DNA from: an uncultured Bacilli bacterium | GTDB lineage: Bacteria > Bacillota_I > Bacilli_A > RF39 > UBA660 | Assembly (NCBI GenBank): GCA_934120715.1 | Contig: CAKOUW010000006.1 | Location: forward strand, 1-64,000 | Direction of reading: 5' to 3' | Length of the DNA: 64,000 bases | Shown: positions 27,349 through 35,443 of the stretch, piece by piece | Numbering within the stretch: the first letter of the stretch is position 1 | Layout: each line of letters begins with the position of its first letter | Translations under genes and position numbers: made by a program | Notes under the pieces: model-generated | The model's input: the letters and a program-made list of their open reading frames with translations, nothing else | What the model was told of the DNA's origin: nothing | Databases searched by the model: none

Positions 27349-27972
27349 TTTTTATTTGTACTACTAGTGTTAATGAATGTAACAGTTAAAAAACCAATTA
27401 AAAAAATAACTATAGTAAGCACTAAAAAGATAAAACCAGATGTAGTAGAAATACATAATGAAGATATTAAAGGCCATATTAAAATACCCAATACTAAAAT
27501 AGACTATGATCTTGTCAAAACAACTGATAATGAATACTATCTTAATCACAATGTAAAAAAAGAAGTCGATCCTCTAGGTGCCATCTTTATAGATTATAGA
27601 AACAACCTAACTGATAAAAAAATACTAATATATGGCCATAACAGTAAAACTAAAGAAGCACCACTAAAAGAATTAGAAAAATATCTCGACTATAACACCT
27701 TTAAAAATAATAACCTTATCTACTTATCCCTCGATAATAATAAATATATCTATAAAATATTTTCAGTAATATTAATAGACAAAAATAATTATACTTACAC
27801 CAAATTAAATTATACATCTGATGAATATATAAATCACTTATCATGGTTAAAAAACAACTCAATTCATAAAAGTGATATAAAACTAGAGCAAGATTCTAAT
27901 ATTATAATTCTTCAAACTTGCAATTATTATCCTAAAGAATCATTTCTATTAATAAGTGCTAAAAGGAGCTAA
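27328..27972 (+). CDS. Class B-like sortase
   Basis: A 214-residue membrane-anchored cysteine transpeptidase. One N-terminal helix (1-20) is followed by the sortase barrel. The catalytic His104 lies in IYGHN and Cys198 in LQTCNY; GAIFIDYRN at 84-92 is typical of class B. The catalytic arginine, normally 8-10 residues after the cysteine, is not there (CNYYPKESFLLIS). It is followed after 2 bases by the gene for an exported protein ending in PPNTGID, its likely substrate or partner. ATG lies behind AGGAGAT within a possible hairpin. Confidence 0.85.
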   Translation: MKKAIFIFLFVLLVLMNVTVKKPIKKITIVSTKKIKPDVVEIHNEDIKGHIKIPNTKIDYDLVKTTDNEYYLNHNVKKEVDPLGAIFIDYRNNLTDKKILIYGHNSKTKEAPLKELEKYLDYNTFKNNNLIYLSLDNNKYIYKIFSVILIDKNNYTYTKLNYTSDEYINHLSWLKNNSIHKSDIKLEQDSNIIILQTCNYYPKESFLLISAKRS

Positions 27973-27974
27973 AT

Positions 27975-29036
27975 ATGAAAAAAAGAAAAACATTATTCAA
28001 AATAATAACTATAATACTTCTAATGATTACTATAGAAGTAAGGGCTAAAAATTTTTCATCTGTTAGTATTAAAAAATTATCTAATCAAACCTCATGTCTA
28101 GAAGAAGAAATAACACCTAATTTTGATAATAATATTTTAACAGGTATCAATATAATTATTACTATTCCAAAAGACTGTAATGAAGAAGAACTAATAATAT
28201 CACCATCTATATTAGAAGCAATAAAACAATATAGTAAAATAAATCCAGGAGATAATATAAAGATTAATTTAAAAATAGTAAATAATTCCATATATAATTA
28301 TAATTATACTAATAATAGTTTTATTCTAAGTACGGAAAACTTAGAAAGATTAGGTACAAAAGAAAATCTAATAGATACAAAAGCCATTGGTTTTGATAGC
28401 CAAAAAATCTATGAAATATCTACTATCTATAGAACAATGAATGCTCCAATAATCTCTCTATATAACCATAATGATCAACTAGAAGACAAAGATTTATCTG
28501 ATGTAAATCTAAGTAAAAAATTACAAGAAAAGGGCTATAATGGCATCAATGAATTAGATAATTATTACTTAGACTTTTATAATACTAAATATAATTTAAA
28601 TGAAAAGTCCTTGTCTGACTTAACCTATACAACTATAAAAGATTTATTTAAAGGAAAAGCAACTACTAATAAAGAGACTAATCCCAATATTATAAAATTA
28701 TCTTATGATTACTTCTATAATAAACTTCTATCATTTAATTTTAAGGAACAACAAGTTAATGATTATAATAGTGAAGATTACAGTATAGGAACATATATGA
28801 GAACAACTTTAGGAAATAACTACTTAAATAATAAATTTATGTATATAAGATCCAATACTTATAGTGAAATTGAACAAATGTCTCTTAATCTAAATAAAGA
28901 ATACACAACCTCATCATATAATAATTACAATTATTATCTACATTTAGAATTTAAACTAAAAAAAGAAGAGGAAATAACTAAAAGCACTCTGAATAATTCA
29001 GACATTATAATTCCTCCTAATACAGGTATCGATTAA
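27975..29036 (+). CDS. Exported protein with a sortase-like motif at its extreme C-terminus
   Basis: A 353-residue protein with a signal peptide (about 1-25, EVRA/K cleavage region). A Tyr/Asn/Lys-rich body follows, and the end reads IIPPNTGID. PPNTG resembles an LPxTG-type signal, but there is no hydrophobic helix or basic tail after it, so standard sorting would not work. It may be a truncated surface protein or may use a special anchoring mode. It is co-transcribed with the sortase gene 2 bases upstream (stop TAA, RBS AAAGGAGC). The stop codon is followed at once by a terminator that overlaps the left copy of the 23-bp direct repeat. Confidence 0.8.
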   Translation: MKKRKTLFKIITIILLMITIEVRAKNFSSVSIKKLSNQTSCLEEEITPNFDNNILTGINIIITIPKDCNEEELIISPSILEAIKQYSKINPGDNIKINLKIVNNSIYNYNYTNNSFILSTENLERLGTKENLIDTKAIGFDSQKIYEISTIYRTMNAPIISLYNHNDQLEDKDLSDVNLSKKLQEKGYNGINELDNYYLDFYNTKYNLNEKSLSDLTYTTIKDLFKGKATTNKETNPNIIKLSYDYFYNKLLSFNFKEQQVNDYNSEDYSIGTYMRTTLGNNYLNNKFMYIRSNTYSEIEQMSLNLNKEYTTSSYNNYNYYLHLEFKLKKEEEITKSTLNNSDIIIPPNTGID

Positions 29037-29060
29037 GCAAGTTAAATCTTGCTTTTTTCT
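29035..29060 (+). terminator. Terminator of the sortase operon
   Basis: AAGCAAG/CTTGCTT stem (29035-29041, 29048-29054), loop TTAAAT, T-rich tail. Most of it is also the left copy of the 23-bp direct repeat. The right copy near 31207 keeps only the 3' half of the stem. Confidence 0.75.
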
Positions 29061-29062
29061 AT
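29040..29062 (+). repeat. 23-bp direct repeat, left copy
   Basis: Identical over 23 bases to 31207-31229. It begins AGTTAAATC and ends TTTCTAT. The copies bound a 2.17-kb segment. Confidence 0.8.
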
Positions 29063-29136
29063 CCAAGCAATATGTAAAAAATATATAGTAATTTACTTGA
29101 CAATAATGTATAATAAAATTAATAGAGGTGATATTT

Positions 29137-29553
29137 ATGATGAGAGAATATACATTGGAATTTTTATGCCAAAAGTATAATATTTCGATAGATACAAAAA
29201 AACGTAGAAATGCATTAACATATGAAGAATTTACTAATGTTGATGCTACTTTAGATTATCTTATCAATGAATTAAAAATATCAAAAGTTAATATAGAAAA
29301 ATGTCCAAGCATTTTATATGCAAATGTACCTGGAATAAGAAAAAATATTGACTTTTTAAAGACTGAGCATATTATTTTTTCAAATATAGAATCTTGTTTA
29401 CATGTTTTGAGTGTAGAAAGTACTCAATTAATTGAAACATATAATTACGTAAAAAATAATTATGGAGTAGAAGCATTAAACAACAATACTTCAGTATTAA
29501 GTTGTCCTGTTGAATTGATTAATAAAGTAGAATCATTAAAATTACCAAGATAG
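29137..29553 (+). CDS. N-terminal part of a helical-repeat (mTERF-like pattern) protein, ended by an in-frame TAG
   Basis: 138 residues, alpha-helical, with repeats of the style CPSILYANVPGIRKNIDFLK. These resemble the mTERF-type pattern: a proline, a short helix, then a longer helix ending in FLK. I do not assert homology. ATG 29137 follows AGAGGTGAT. The TAG at 29551-29553 is followed in the same frame, without any further stop, by 285 codons of related helical repeats (to 30408). The two parts were therefore probably one gene, cut by a nonsense change or joined by readthrough. Confidence 0.7.
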   Translation: MMREYTLEFLCQKYNISIDTKKRRNALTYEEFTNVDATLDYLINELKISKVNIEKCPSILYANVPGIRKNIDFLKTEHIIFSNIESCLHVLSVESTQLIETYNYVKNNYGVEALNNNTSVLSCPVELINKVESLKLPR

Positions 29554-29620
29554 TATAATCTAACAATAAGTGCGTCAATAAGTTTTGGAATTACAAAGTT
29601 TGAAGAAGTTCAGAAAATAC

Positions 29621-30055
29621 TTCAAAGCAAGGAATATCAAGAACACCCAGAACTGTTCAGTTCATCAGTATTAGCTTCTGCAACAATAAAAGATGTTAGG
29701 GACTTGCTTCAAAGTAAGGAATATCAAGAACATCCAGATCTATTTAGTTCAACAGTATTAGCTTTTACAACAATAAAAGATGTCAGGGAATTGCTTCAAA
29801 GTAAGGAATATCAAGAACACCCAGAACTGTTCAGTTCAACAGTATTAGCTCATGCAACAATAAAGGATGTCAGGGACTTGCTTCAAAGTAAGGAATATCA
29901 AGAACATCCAGATCTATTTAGTTCAACAGTATTAGCTTTTACAACAATAAAAGATGTCAGGGACTTGCTTCAAAGTAAGGAATATCAAGAACACCCAGAA
30001 CTGTTCAGTCCATCAGTACTAGCTTTAGCAAAAATAGAAGATATCCAGAAATTAT
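29621..30055 (+). repeat. Five tandem 87-bp coding repeats
   Basis: Near-identical units begin at 29621, 29708, 29795, 29882 and 29969. Each encodes 29 residues (LLQSKEYQEHPDLFSSTVLA then TIKDVR). Units alternate between two variants (HPEL.. with CACCCAGAACTG, and HPDL.. with CATCCAGATCTA), which suggests growth by duplication of a two-unit block. Their likeness at synonymous positions points to recent amplification. Confidence 0.9.
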
Positions 30056-30408
30056 TGACTTTACCATATTGGGAGGATGATAAATACAAGAAATTGTTAA
30101 AGCCAACAATTGTTGCGAAAAGTAAATCTATGGTACAAAAAATACCTATGCTAATTGAGATGGCCGAAAATTATAATATTGATAATTATATAAATACCAA
30201 ATTTTTATTGATGTCTCCTAGCCAAAATTATGCCCTAATAATGTATTTATCAGAAAATAATACACCTTTAGTTGTGAATGGAAAATTACATCCGATTTTT
30301 GGAAAACAATCTACTGTATTAAAAAATAAATATGATATAGATATAAAGGAATTAATGACCAGATATTCTTTTAATGAAAAAAACGATAAAGGTAGGAAGA
30401 ATAAATGA
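29704..30408 (+). CDS. C-terminal part of the helical-repeat protein with 29-residue repeats
   Basis: From the first usable codon (TTG 29704) there are 234 residues: the 29-residue repeats, one degenerate unit (TLPYWEDDKYKKLLKP), then a 100-residue unique tail ending NEKNDKGRKNK. The frame is open back to the TAG at 29551, but no ATG, GTG or TTG lies between 29554 and 29704. The TTG at 29704 is inside a repeat and has only a weak AGGGA upstream. Independent initiation is therefore doubtful. The 3' end overlaps the next gene by 4 bases (ATGA), which argues that this part is, or recently was, translated. Function unknown. Confidence 0.55.
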   Translation: MLQSKEYQEHPDLFSSTVLAFTTIKDVRELLQSKEYQEHPELFSSTVLAHATIKDVRDLLQSKEYQEHPDLFSSTVLAFTTIKDVRDLLQSKEYQEHPELFSPSVLALAKIEDIQKLLTLPYWEDDKYKKLLKPTIVAKSKSMVQKIPMLIEMAENYNIDNYINTKFLLMSPSQNYALIMYLSENNTPLVVNGKLHPIFGKQSTVLKNKYDIDIKELMTRYSFNEKNDKGRKNK

Positions 30409-30683
30409 TATTAGATGAAATAGATATGCAAGTATTAAGGGAAAATTTTGATGAAGAAACAATTAATGAAATAGATTATAATAATGTTAGTAAGATTCTT
30501 AATTATTTAGATAATAATGGAGTATATTATGCAAAAGACTTATTTTTATCATCACTAGATTTATTTTTATTACCATATGATGAATTTGTAGTTCGCTTTG
30601 ATAAATTAAAAAATATATTAGGTGAAGATTATGTTGATATATTAGGTGAAGATAGTTCTAAAATTGAATTGATGTATATTTAA
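30405..30683 (+). CDS. Small acidic helical protein
   Basis: 92 residues, coupled to the repeat gene through an ATGA overlap. It is rich in Asp, Leu and Tyr, with a helix pattern (FLLPYDEFVVRFDKLKNILG) again like the repeat style of its neighbour. I do not recognise a family. AGGTAGGAAG upstream serves as ribosome binding site. A strong terminator follows, so these genes form one unit inside the inserted segment. Confidence 0.7.
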   Translation: MILDEIDMQVLRENFDEETINEIDYNNVSKILNYLDNNGVYYAKDLFLSSLDLFLLPYDEFVVRFDKLKNILGEDYVDILGEDSSKIELMYI

Positions 30684-30706
30684 TTATTATAAAATATAAA
30701 CTAAAG

Positions 30707-30741
30707 AAGTTTAATCACATGCAAGTGATTAGACTTTTTTT
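30707..30741 (+). terminator. Intrinsic terminator inside the inserted segment
   Basis: A 12-bp stem with one G.U pair (30707-30718 with 30725-30736), loop ATGCAA, tail of T. Confidence 0.8.
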
Positions 30742-30854
30742 GAATTATAGGAAAATGTAAAGTCACTAAAAATACCAAAATTCTACAACATCAGCTGAAT
30801 GGAATGTGCTCAATAGTTTTACGTTTTGGATAAATAAATTTAATTTGTAAAGAA

Positions 30855-31206
30855 CAATATTAACTAATGATGTGAATTTAAAAAAGCATATTAAAACATT
30901 TAAAGTTTTTTACTAGAACTTGGCAAGGGACTTAGTTATGTTGGAAATTAAGTAAGAATTACTCTGGAAGAAGAACATTTTTATCTTGCTTTAGCCTTCT
31001 ACAATAGATTATTAAAATGTTTTGCTATAATTGATTTGAAAATTGGTAAAGTTCCACATCAAAACATTATTCAAATGCAAATGTATGATAATTACTATGA
31101 CAGAGAAATTAAACAGAAATATTATCAACTGATAAAAATGAAACCATTGTAAAATATAGCTTACTTAAAGATAATAGGATAATATTTTTTCAAAATACAA
31201 CTGCAG
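30855..31206 (+). pseudogene. Fossil of a YhcG/DUF1016 PDDEXK nuclease, C-terminal part
   Basis: Stitching two frames gives LELGKGLSYVGN, then a stop, then VRITLEEEHFYLALAFYN, RLLKCFAIIDLKIGK and MQMYDNYYDREIK. After a frameshift it reads TDKNETIVKYSLLKDN. This is the ELGKGFxYVG...D-hydrophobic-ELKxGK block of YhcG-type nucleases, and the catalytic region still shows DLKIGK. At least one nonsense codon (TAA near 30953) and one frameshift break it, and the N-terminal domain is gone. YhcG proteins are common cargo of mobile elements and defence islands. The last codons run into the right copy of the 23-bp repeat. Bases 30742-30854 hold nothing I recognise. Confidence 0.75.
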
Positions 31207-31229
31207 AGTTAAATCTTGCTTTTTTCTAT
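31207..31229 (+). repeat. 23-bp direct repeat, right copy
   Basis: Exact match to 29040-29062. Only the 3' half of the terminator stem of the left copy is kept here, since the bases just upstream differ. Confidence 0.8.
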
Positions 31230-31236
31230 AATAATA

Positions 31237-31265
31237 TTTCAATTTTTCCCAAAATGCGTTATACT
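31237..31265 (+). promoter_or_regulatory. Possible promoter at the head of the Tad/T4SS locus
   Basis: TTTCAA (31237-31242), 17 bases, TATACT (31260-31265), directly after the right direct repeat and 31 bases upstream of the first gene. Confidence 0.35.
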
Positions 31266-31296
31266 TAAAAAGAATAGAATAATAGGTGGTGAGATA

Positions 31297-32850
31297 ATGG
31301 TTGTAAAAAGTCCATATTCATTTTTGATAAAGCATTTTAGAAAGATTCATCTTGTCTTATTATTAATTAGTATATATGTATACATAAAAACTATGAATGT
31401 CTATTCCTTTGTAAAACAATTTCTATCATTAGGTACATATGACTATTATAGTGAATCAATATCAAAATATATTTCCCCCTTACTTTATATAGCGACACTA
31501 TTTATAATCATAATAACAGCAATTATCCTACTACTTTTAAAACACAAAAAAAAGCCATGGAAACTATATGCAGTCCCTCTAATAAGTTATACGCTTTTAT
31601 TTATAACCTTTATAATTACCTCAAACTTTTTTAGCAGTTATACTGGTCAAACAGAAACAGCAGCCGTTAGAGCAATGCGAGATTTTCTAGTTTTAACAAC
31701 ATTACCACAATATGGCTTCTTTGTTATTTTAATAATCCGTACATTAGGTATAGACTTAAAAAAATTTAATTTTAAAGCTGATCAAGAATTTTTAGAACTA
31801 ACATCAGAAGACAAAAAAGAATTTGAAATTAATATTGAAATAGATAAAGAAAGTTACAAACGCTTTTTTAAACGCCTTATTAGAAATCTAAATTACTTAT
31901 ATCGAGAACATAAAAGAGTAGTTAGTCTTGTCATTATTATTCTTATGGGGATAATTTTATACAATAGTTATAAATATATCTTTATAACAAATAAAACCTA
32001 TAAAACAGGTGATACTTTTCAAAATAGTGGTTATCAAATTACAATAAATAATTCTTATTTTACTGATAAAGATTATAAAGGTGACATAGTAGATAAAAAT
32101 AAAAACTTTTTAATAGTAGATGTTACAATAAAAAACAATGCTACTAAAAGAAAAATAAACTTCAATAGATTCCATATTGTAAACGGAATAAAAAATTATA
32201 CTCCAACATCTAAAACATATGAAACATACTTCCAAGACTTAGGTACTGCCTATGAAGAAAAAACCATTGCTAAACTAGAAACTTATAGAACACTTTTAAT
32301 ATATAAAGTAGATAAAGAACTATCAAGAGATCGTTTTGTAATGTATTATCAAGAATTAAATGGTAATACTAGCCACTTAAGAAAAATAAAACTTAAAACA
32401 AAAGATTTATCTAAAATAAATGTTCAAGAAAGTAAAAATTTAACTGAAGAAATAAATTTAAATATTAATGGAATAGAGGAAAATATAATCTTTGATAACC
32501 TAACTTTTGTAACAACTACCACATATTCTAAAAAAGTTTGTGATGCCGGCGACTGTTATCCCAAAGATACTAATTTTACTATTTCTCCAGGCTATAAAAT
32601 ATTACAAATGGATTTCATATCAGATGAAACAGATGGTAAAGACATGATTGACTTTTTATCCAAATATGGTAAAATTAACTATATAGATAGTAAAGGTAAG
32701 AATGTGGCTTTAGCCATAGAAAATGCAGTAAATAAGTCATACTATGGGAAATATGTTTATATAAAAGTTCCAGAGGGTATTGATAATGAAAATAAAATAT
32801 ATTTAGACATAACCATTAGAAATAATAAATATCAATACATACTAAAGTAA
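31297..32850 (+). CDS. Polytopic membrane protein with DUF4352-like outer domain
   Basis: 517 residues. About four membrane helices lie in the first 150 residues. A cytosolic charged stretch and one further helix (about 210-230) follow, then an outside domain of nearly 290 residues starting YKTGDTFQNSGYQITINN. That start and the FLIVDVTIKNNATKRKINF strand match the DUF4352 (telokin-like) beta-sandwich pattern. A later CDAGDC pair may form a disulphide. ATG 31297 follows GGTGGTGAG; the upstream frame has no site. As first gene of the locus it may be an assembly platform or a regulatory membrane part, but I cannot name a function. Confidence 0.75.
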   Translation: MVVKSPYSFLIKHFRKIHLVLLLISIYVYIKTMNVYSFVKQFLSLGTYDYYSESISKYISPLLYIATLFIIIITAIILLLLKHKKKPWKLYAVPLISYTLLFITFIITSNFFSSYTGQTETAAVRAMRDFLVLTTLPQYGFFVILIIRTLGIDLKKFNFKADQEFLELTSEDKKEFEINIEIDKESYKRFFKRLIRNLNYLYREHKRVVSLVIIILMGIILYNSYKYIFITNKTYKTGDTFQNSGYQITINNSYFTDKDYKGDIVDKNKNFLIVDVTIKNNATKRKINFNRFHIVNGIKNYTPTSKTYETYFQDLGTAYEEKTIAKLETYRTLLIYKVDKELSRDRFVMYYQELNGNTSHLRKIKLKTKDLSKINVQESKNLTEEINLNINGIEENIIFDNLTFVTTTTYSKKVCDAGDCYPKDTNFTISPGYKILQMDFISDETDGKDMIDFLSKYGKINYIDSKGKNVALAIENAVNKSYYGKYVYIKVPEGIDNENKIYLDITIRNNKYQYILK

Positions 32851-32861
32851 GGAGAAATAAT

Positions 32862-34631
32862 ATGAATAATAATAAGCTAATGAAAAAAGTTAGATTAATA
32901 ATTACTCTAGCTCTAATAGCAGTATTTGTCTGGTTTGTTATAATAGGCCCCAAACTTAGTTTTAAATCAGATGAAAAAATGATGGAAGCAGCAGCAGTAA
33001 GATATTATGAAATAAATCCTGATAAACTTCCAACAGGTACAAGGGTAAAGACATTAACTCTACAAGATTTATATAGAGGAGGCTTTCTTGATAAAGATAT
33101 ATATCTACCATATAGTAAAGAACCTTGTTCATTAACAGAAAGTTGGGTAAAGACAAAACAAGAAAATGGTAGCTATAAACACTATGTTTATTTACAATGT
33201 GGAACAATAAAATCAAAAGTAGATCATACAGGACCAGTAATTATATTAAATGGCGATGATGAAATAACAATTAATAAAGATGATAAATATGAAGAATTGG
33301 GTGTTAAAAAAGTTACTGATAATAAAGACGGTAAAATCGATATAAATAAAGTTACTATTGATTCATCAAAAGTCAATACTAAGAAAAATGGTACCTATGA
33401 AGTTACTTATACAGTATCCGATAGTTTTAATAATAAAACAGTAAAAATAAGAAAAGTAAATGTTATTCAAACAATAAGTAATATTGTAAATAAAAATACT
33501 ACAGATGGTACTTATAAAGGTGAAATAGACAACAACTATATAATGTTATCAGGTATAAAATATAGAATTATAGGACTAGATAATAATAAAAATATAAAGT
33601 TAGTAAGTAATAAAGACATAGCTAATGTTAATTATAGCGGTATAAATAAATGGTTAGATTATTTTTATAGTAATATGACTAGTGAAGCAAAAAAATATAT
33701 AGTAAAAAGTAATTACTGTAATGATAATGTAGAAATAAGTAAAGCAGATACTTATAAATCATGTCAAGGCACAATAAAAAATAAAAATGTATATATCTTA
33801 TCAGTAAAAGATATAAATGATAGTCTAGATGAAAATGGTAGTAGTTATCTATATCCAGCAACTATCAGTTGGTTATCTAATACCTCAGACGATAAGAATG
33901 CTATAACAACAAGAAATTGGTTTAATGGTACTAGTAGTAAATTCTATGCCTTTGATAAAAAATATAACTTTGGTGTTAGACCAGTAGTAATTGTAAAGGG
34001 AGACTCTCTAGTTAAAGGCGGAAATGGTAGTTTCAATAATCCATATACTTTCAAAGAAACAAAATCAGGAAAAGCAGATGAGTTATTAAATACTAGACAT
34101 TCAGGAGAATATATATCATATTCCAATAGAACATTTAGAATAGTTGAAATTGATGATGATAAAACAGTTAAAGTTATATCAACAGATAGAGTTCTAGATA
34201 ACATTACCAATAATGATACAAGTATATATAATCCTAAACAAAAAAATAATATAGGTTCCATTATTAATCAGCAAATAAATAGTAAAATAAATACAGGGTA
34301 TTTTGTAAATAAAGAAATAGAAGTGCCAATATATAAAGATATAGCTGCCTATAAAAAAGAAGTAAAAACTAGTAAATACAAGGTTAAAGTAGCAGCACCA
34401 AATATGTATGAAATGTTTTCAGCAATGGATACAGGTTTAGGATATTGGTTGATTAATTCATCCCAAAATACTGCTAGAAAAAATGTTGTATCTGATATTG
34501 GTGTAATTTATTATACAGATATTGAACAAAACGTATCATCAGGTGCAAGAATTGTAGGATATTTAGATGCTAAATGTAAAATTGTTGCAGGTAGTGGTAC
34601 TGAATCTGACCCATATAAGATAACAAAATAG
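32862..34631 (+). CDS. Pilin-like exported protein with Ig-like (DUF5011) domain
   Basis: 589 residues. A single N-terminal membrane helix (about 10-30) is followed by an amphipathic MMEAAAVRYYEINPDKLP stretch, reminiscent of the pilin stem, and two cysteines. A DUF5011-type Ig domain follows (GPVIILNGDDEITINKDD to about residue 205). Two repeats of a beta-rich module then end in GGNGSFNNPYTF and GSGTESDPYKI. The protein at 55688 shares the AA-x-x-Y-x-x-x-x-P stem motif and the GTGTEKDPYVI ending, so the two are paralogues at opposite ends of the locus. RBS AAGGAG. Probably a minor pilin, tip or adhesin subunit (inference). Confidence 0.75.
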   Translation: MNNNKLMKKVRLIITLALIAVFVWFVIIGPKLSFKSDEKMMEAAAVRYYEINPDKLPTGTRVKTLTLQDLYRGGFLDKDIYLPYSKEPCSLTESWVKTKQENGSYKHYVYLQCGTIKSKVDHTGPVIILNGDDEITINKDDKYEELGVKKVTDNKDGKIDINKVTIDSSKVNTKKNGTYEVTYTVSDSFNNKTVKIRKVNVIQTISNIVNKNTTDGTYKGEIDNNYIMLSGIKYRIIGLDNNKNIKLVSNKDIANVNYSGINKWLDYFYSNMTSEAKKYIVKSNYCNDNVEISKADTYKSCQGTIKNKNVYILSVKDINDSLDENGSSYLYPATISWLSNTSDDKNAITTRNWFNGTSSKFYAFDKKYNFGVRPVVIVKGDSLVKGGNGSFNNPYTFKETKSGKADELLNTRHSGEYISYSNRTFRIVEIDDDKTVKVISTDRVLDNITNNDTSIYNPKQKNNIGSIINQQINSKINTGYFVNKEIEVPIYKDIAAYKKEVKTSKYKVKVAAPNMYEMFSAMDTGLGYWLINSSQNTARKNVVSDIGVIYYTDIEQNVSSGARIVGYLDAKCKIVAGSGTESDPYKITK

Positions 34632-34639
34632 GAGTAAAT

Positions 34640-35443
34640 ATGAAGACGATAAATAAGAGGAAAAGCAAACTAATATTAATAATAATATTGTTAATTGCTG
34701 CATTATTGACTCTTATCTTTCTTCTTGTAAAGGGAGTAAAAAATCTAATTCCAATATACAGGATTGAAGAAAGAGCAGAAAAAGTAAAAAATTATGAAGT
34801 CAAAAATGTAGATGCCAAAGCCATAGCTTGGCTAAGAGTACAAGGTACTAATATTGACTATCCAGTTATAGATAATAATGATAGAGTTGGTGTTGAAAGA
34901 ATTAGTCAGGACTTTGCTTGGACGCAAGGAATCATAAGCCCTCTACCAAACAAATTATTTATACTTGGACATAATATAAAAAATGTATCGTCCAATCCTC
35001 TTATTACTGCTAAAGATCATACAAGATTTGAACAGTTATTATCGTTTGTTTACTATGATTTTATAAAAGAAAATAAATATATACAATATACAATAGATGG
35101 CAAAGATTATCTATATAAAATATTTTCAGTTGCTTTTGTAGAAGATTCTACCCTAGATTATAAAAGTACCAATTATAGTAAAAAGAAAATGAAAAATTAT
35201 ATAGAACAGTCAAAAAAAGATAGCTTCTACGATTTTGATATAGATGTAAATGACAGTGATAAAATAATAAGCTTAATAACATGTACTAGATTTTTTGGAG
35301 CAACTAAAAAATATGATTTTAAAATAGATGCTAGAATGGTACGAAAAAATGAAAAGGCTGCTAACTATAGCGTAGAAAAAAACAAGAACTATAGTAAGAT
35401 AGAAAAAATAATGAGAGGTGAAAATAATGAACAACAAGCATAA
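34640..35443 (+). CDS. Sortase (class B-like) of the Tad/T4SS locus
   Basis: A 267-residue sortase with an N-terminal membrane helix (about 9-30) and an extracellular catalytic domain. His111 lies in LFILGHN and Cys215 in SLITCTRF. NIDYPVIDNNDR is the usual N-terminal strand. The position 8-10 after the cysteine is Lys, not Arg (TCTRFFGATKKY); Arg217 and Arg232 are near but not in the usual place. Its likely targets are the neighbouring surface proteins, yet none shows a clear LPxTG plus helix tail. It overlaps the next gene by 17 bases. Confidence 0.88.
   Translation: MKTINKRKSKLILIIILLIAALLTLIFLLVKGVKNLIPIYRIEERAEKVKNYEVKNVDAKAIAWLRVQGTNIDYPVIDNNDRVGVERISQDFAWTQGIISPLPNKLFILGHNIKNVSSNPLITAKDHTRFEQLLSFVYYDFIKENKYIQYTIDGKDYLYKIFSVAFVEDSTLDYKSTNYSKKKMKNYIEQSKKDSFYDFDIDVNDSDKIISLITCTRFFGATKKYDFKIDARMVRKNEKAANYSVEKNKNYSKIEKIMRGENNEQQA

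Larger units (their letters stand above)
29040..31229 (+). mobile_element. Putative inserted segment bounded by 23-bp direct repeats
   Basis: The segment holds a helical-repeat gene, a small partner gene, a terminator and a decayed YhcG-type nuclease fragment. None is typical of the surrounding operons. The direct repeats are not palindromic, and I see no transposase or integrase gene and no terminal inverted repeats. Insertion with duplication, or recombination at a terminator sequence, would each give this picture. The direct repeats are observed; the insertion is inferred. Confidence 0.5.

Noticed and set aside
29621..30055. Regularly spaced repeats that could look like a CRISPR array
   Set aside because: The 87-bp units are directly adjacent, without unique spacers, keep one reading frame and encode a 29-residue protein repeat. 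No cas genes are near.
32962..34261. Minus-strand ORFs opposite the pilin-like gene at 32862
   Set aside because: They are Leu/Tyr/Ile-rich mirror frames of an AT-rich Asn/Lys gene, without ribosome binding sites or family likeness.
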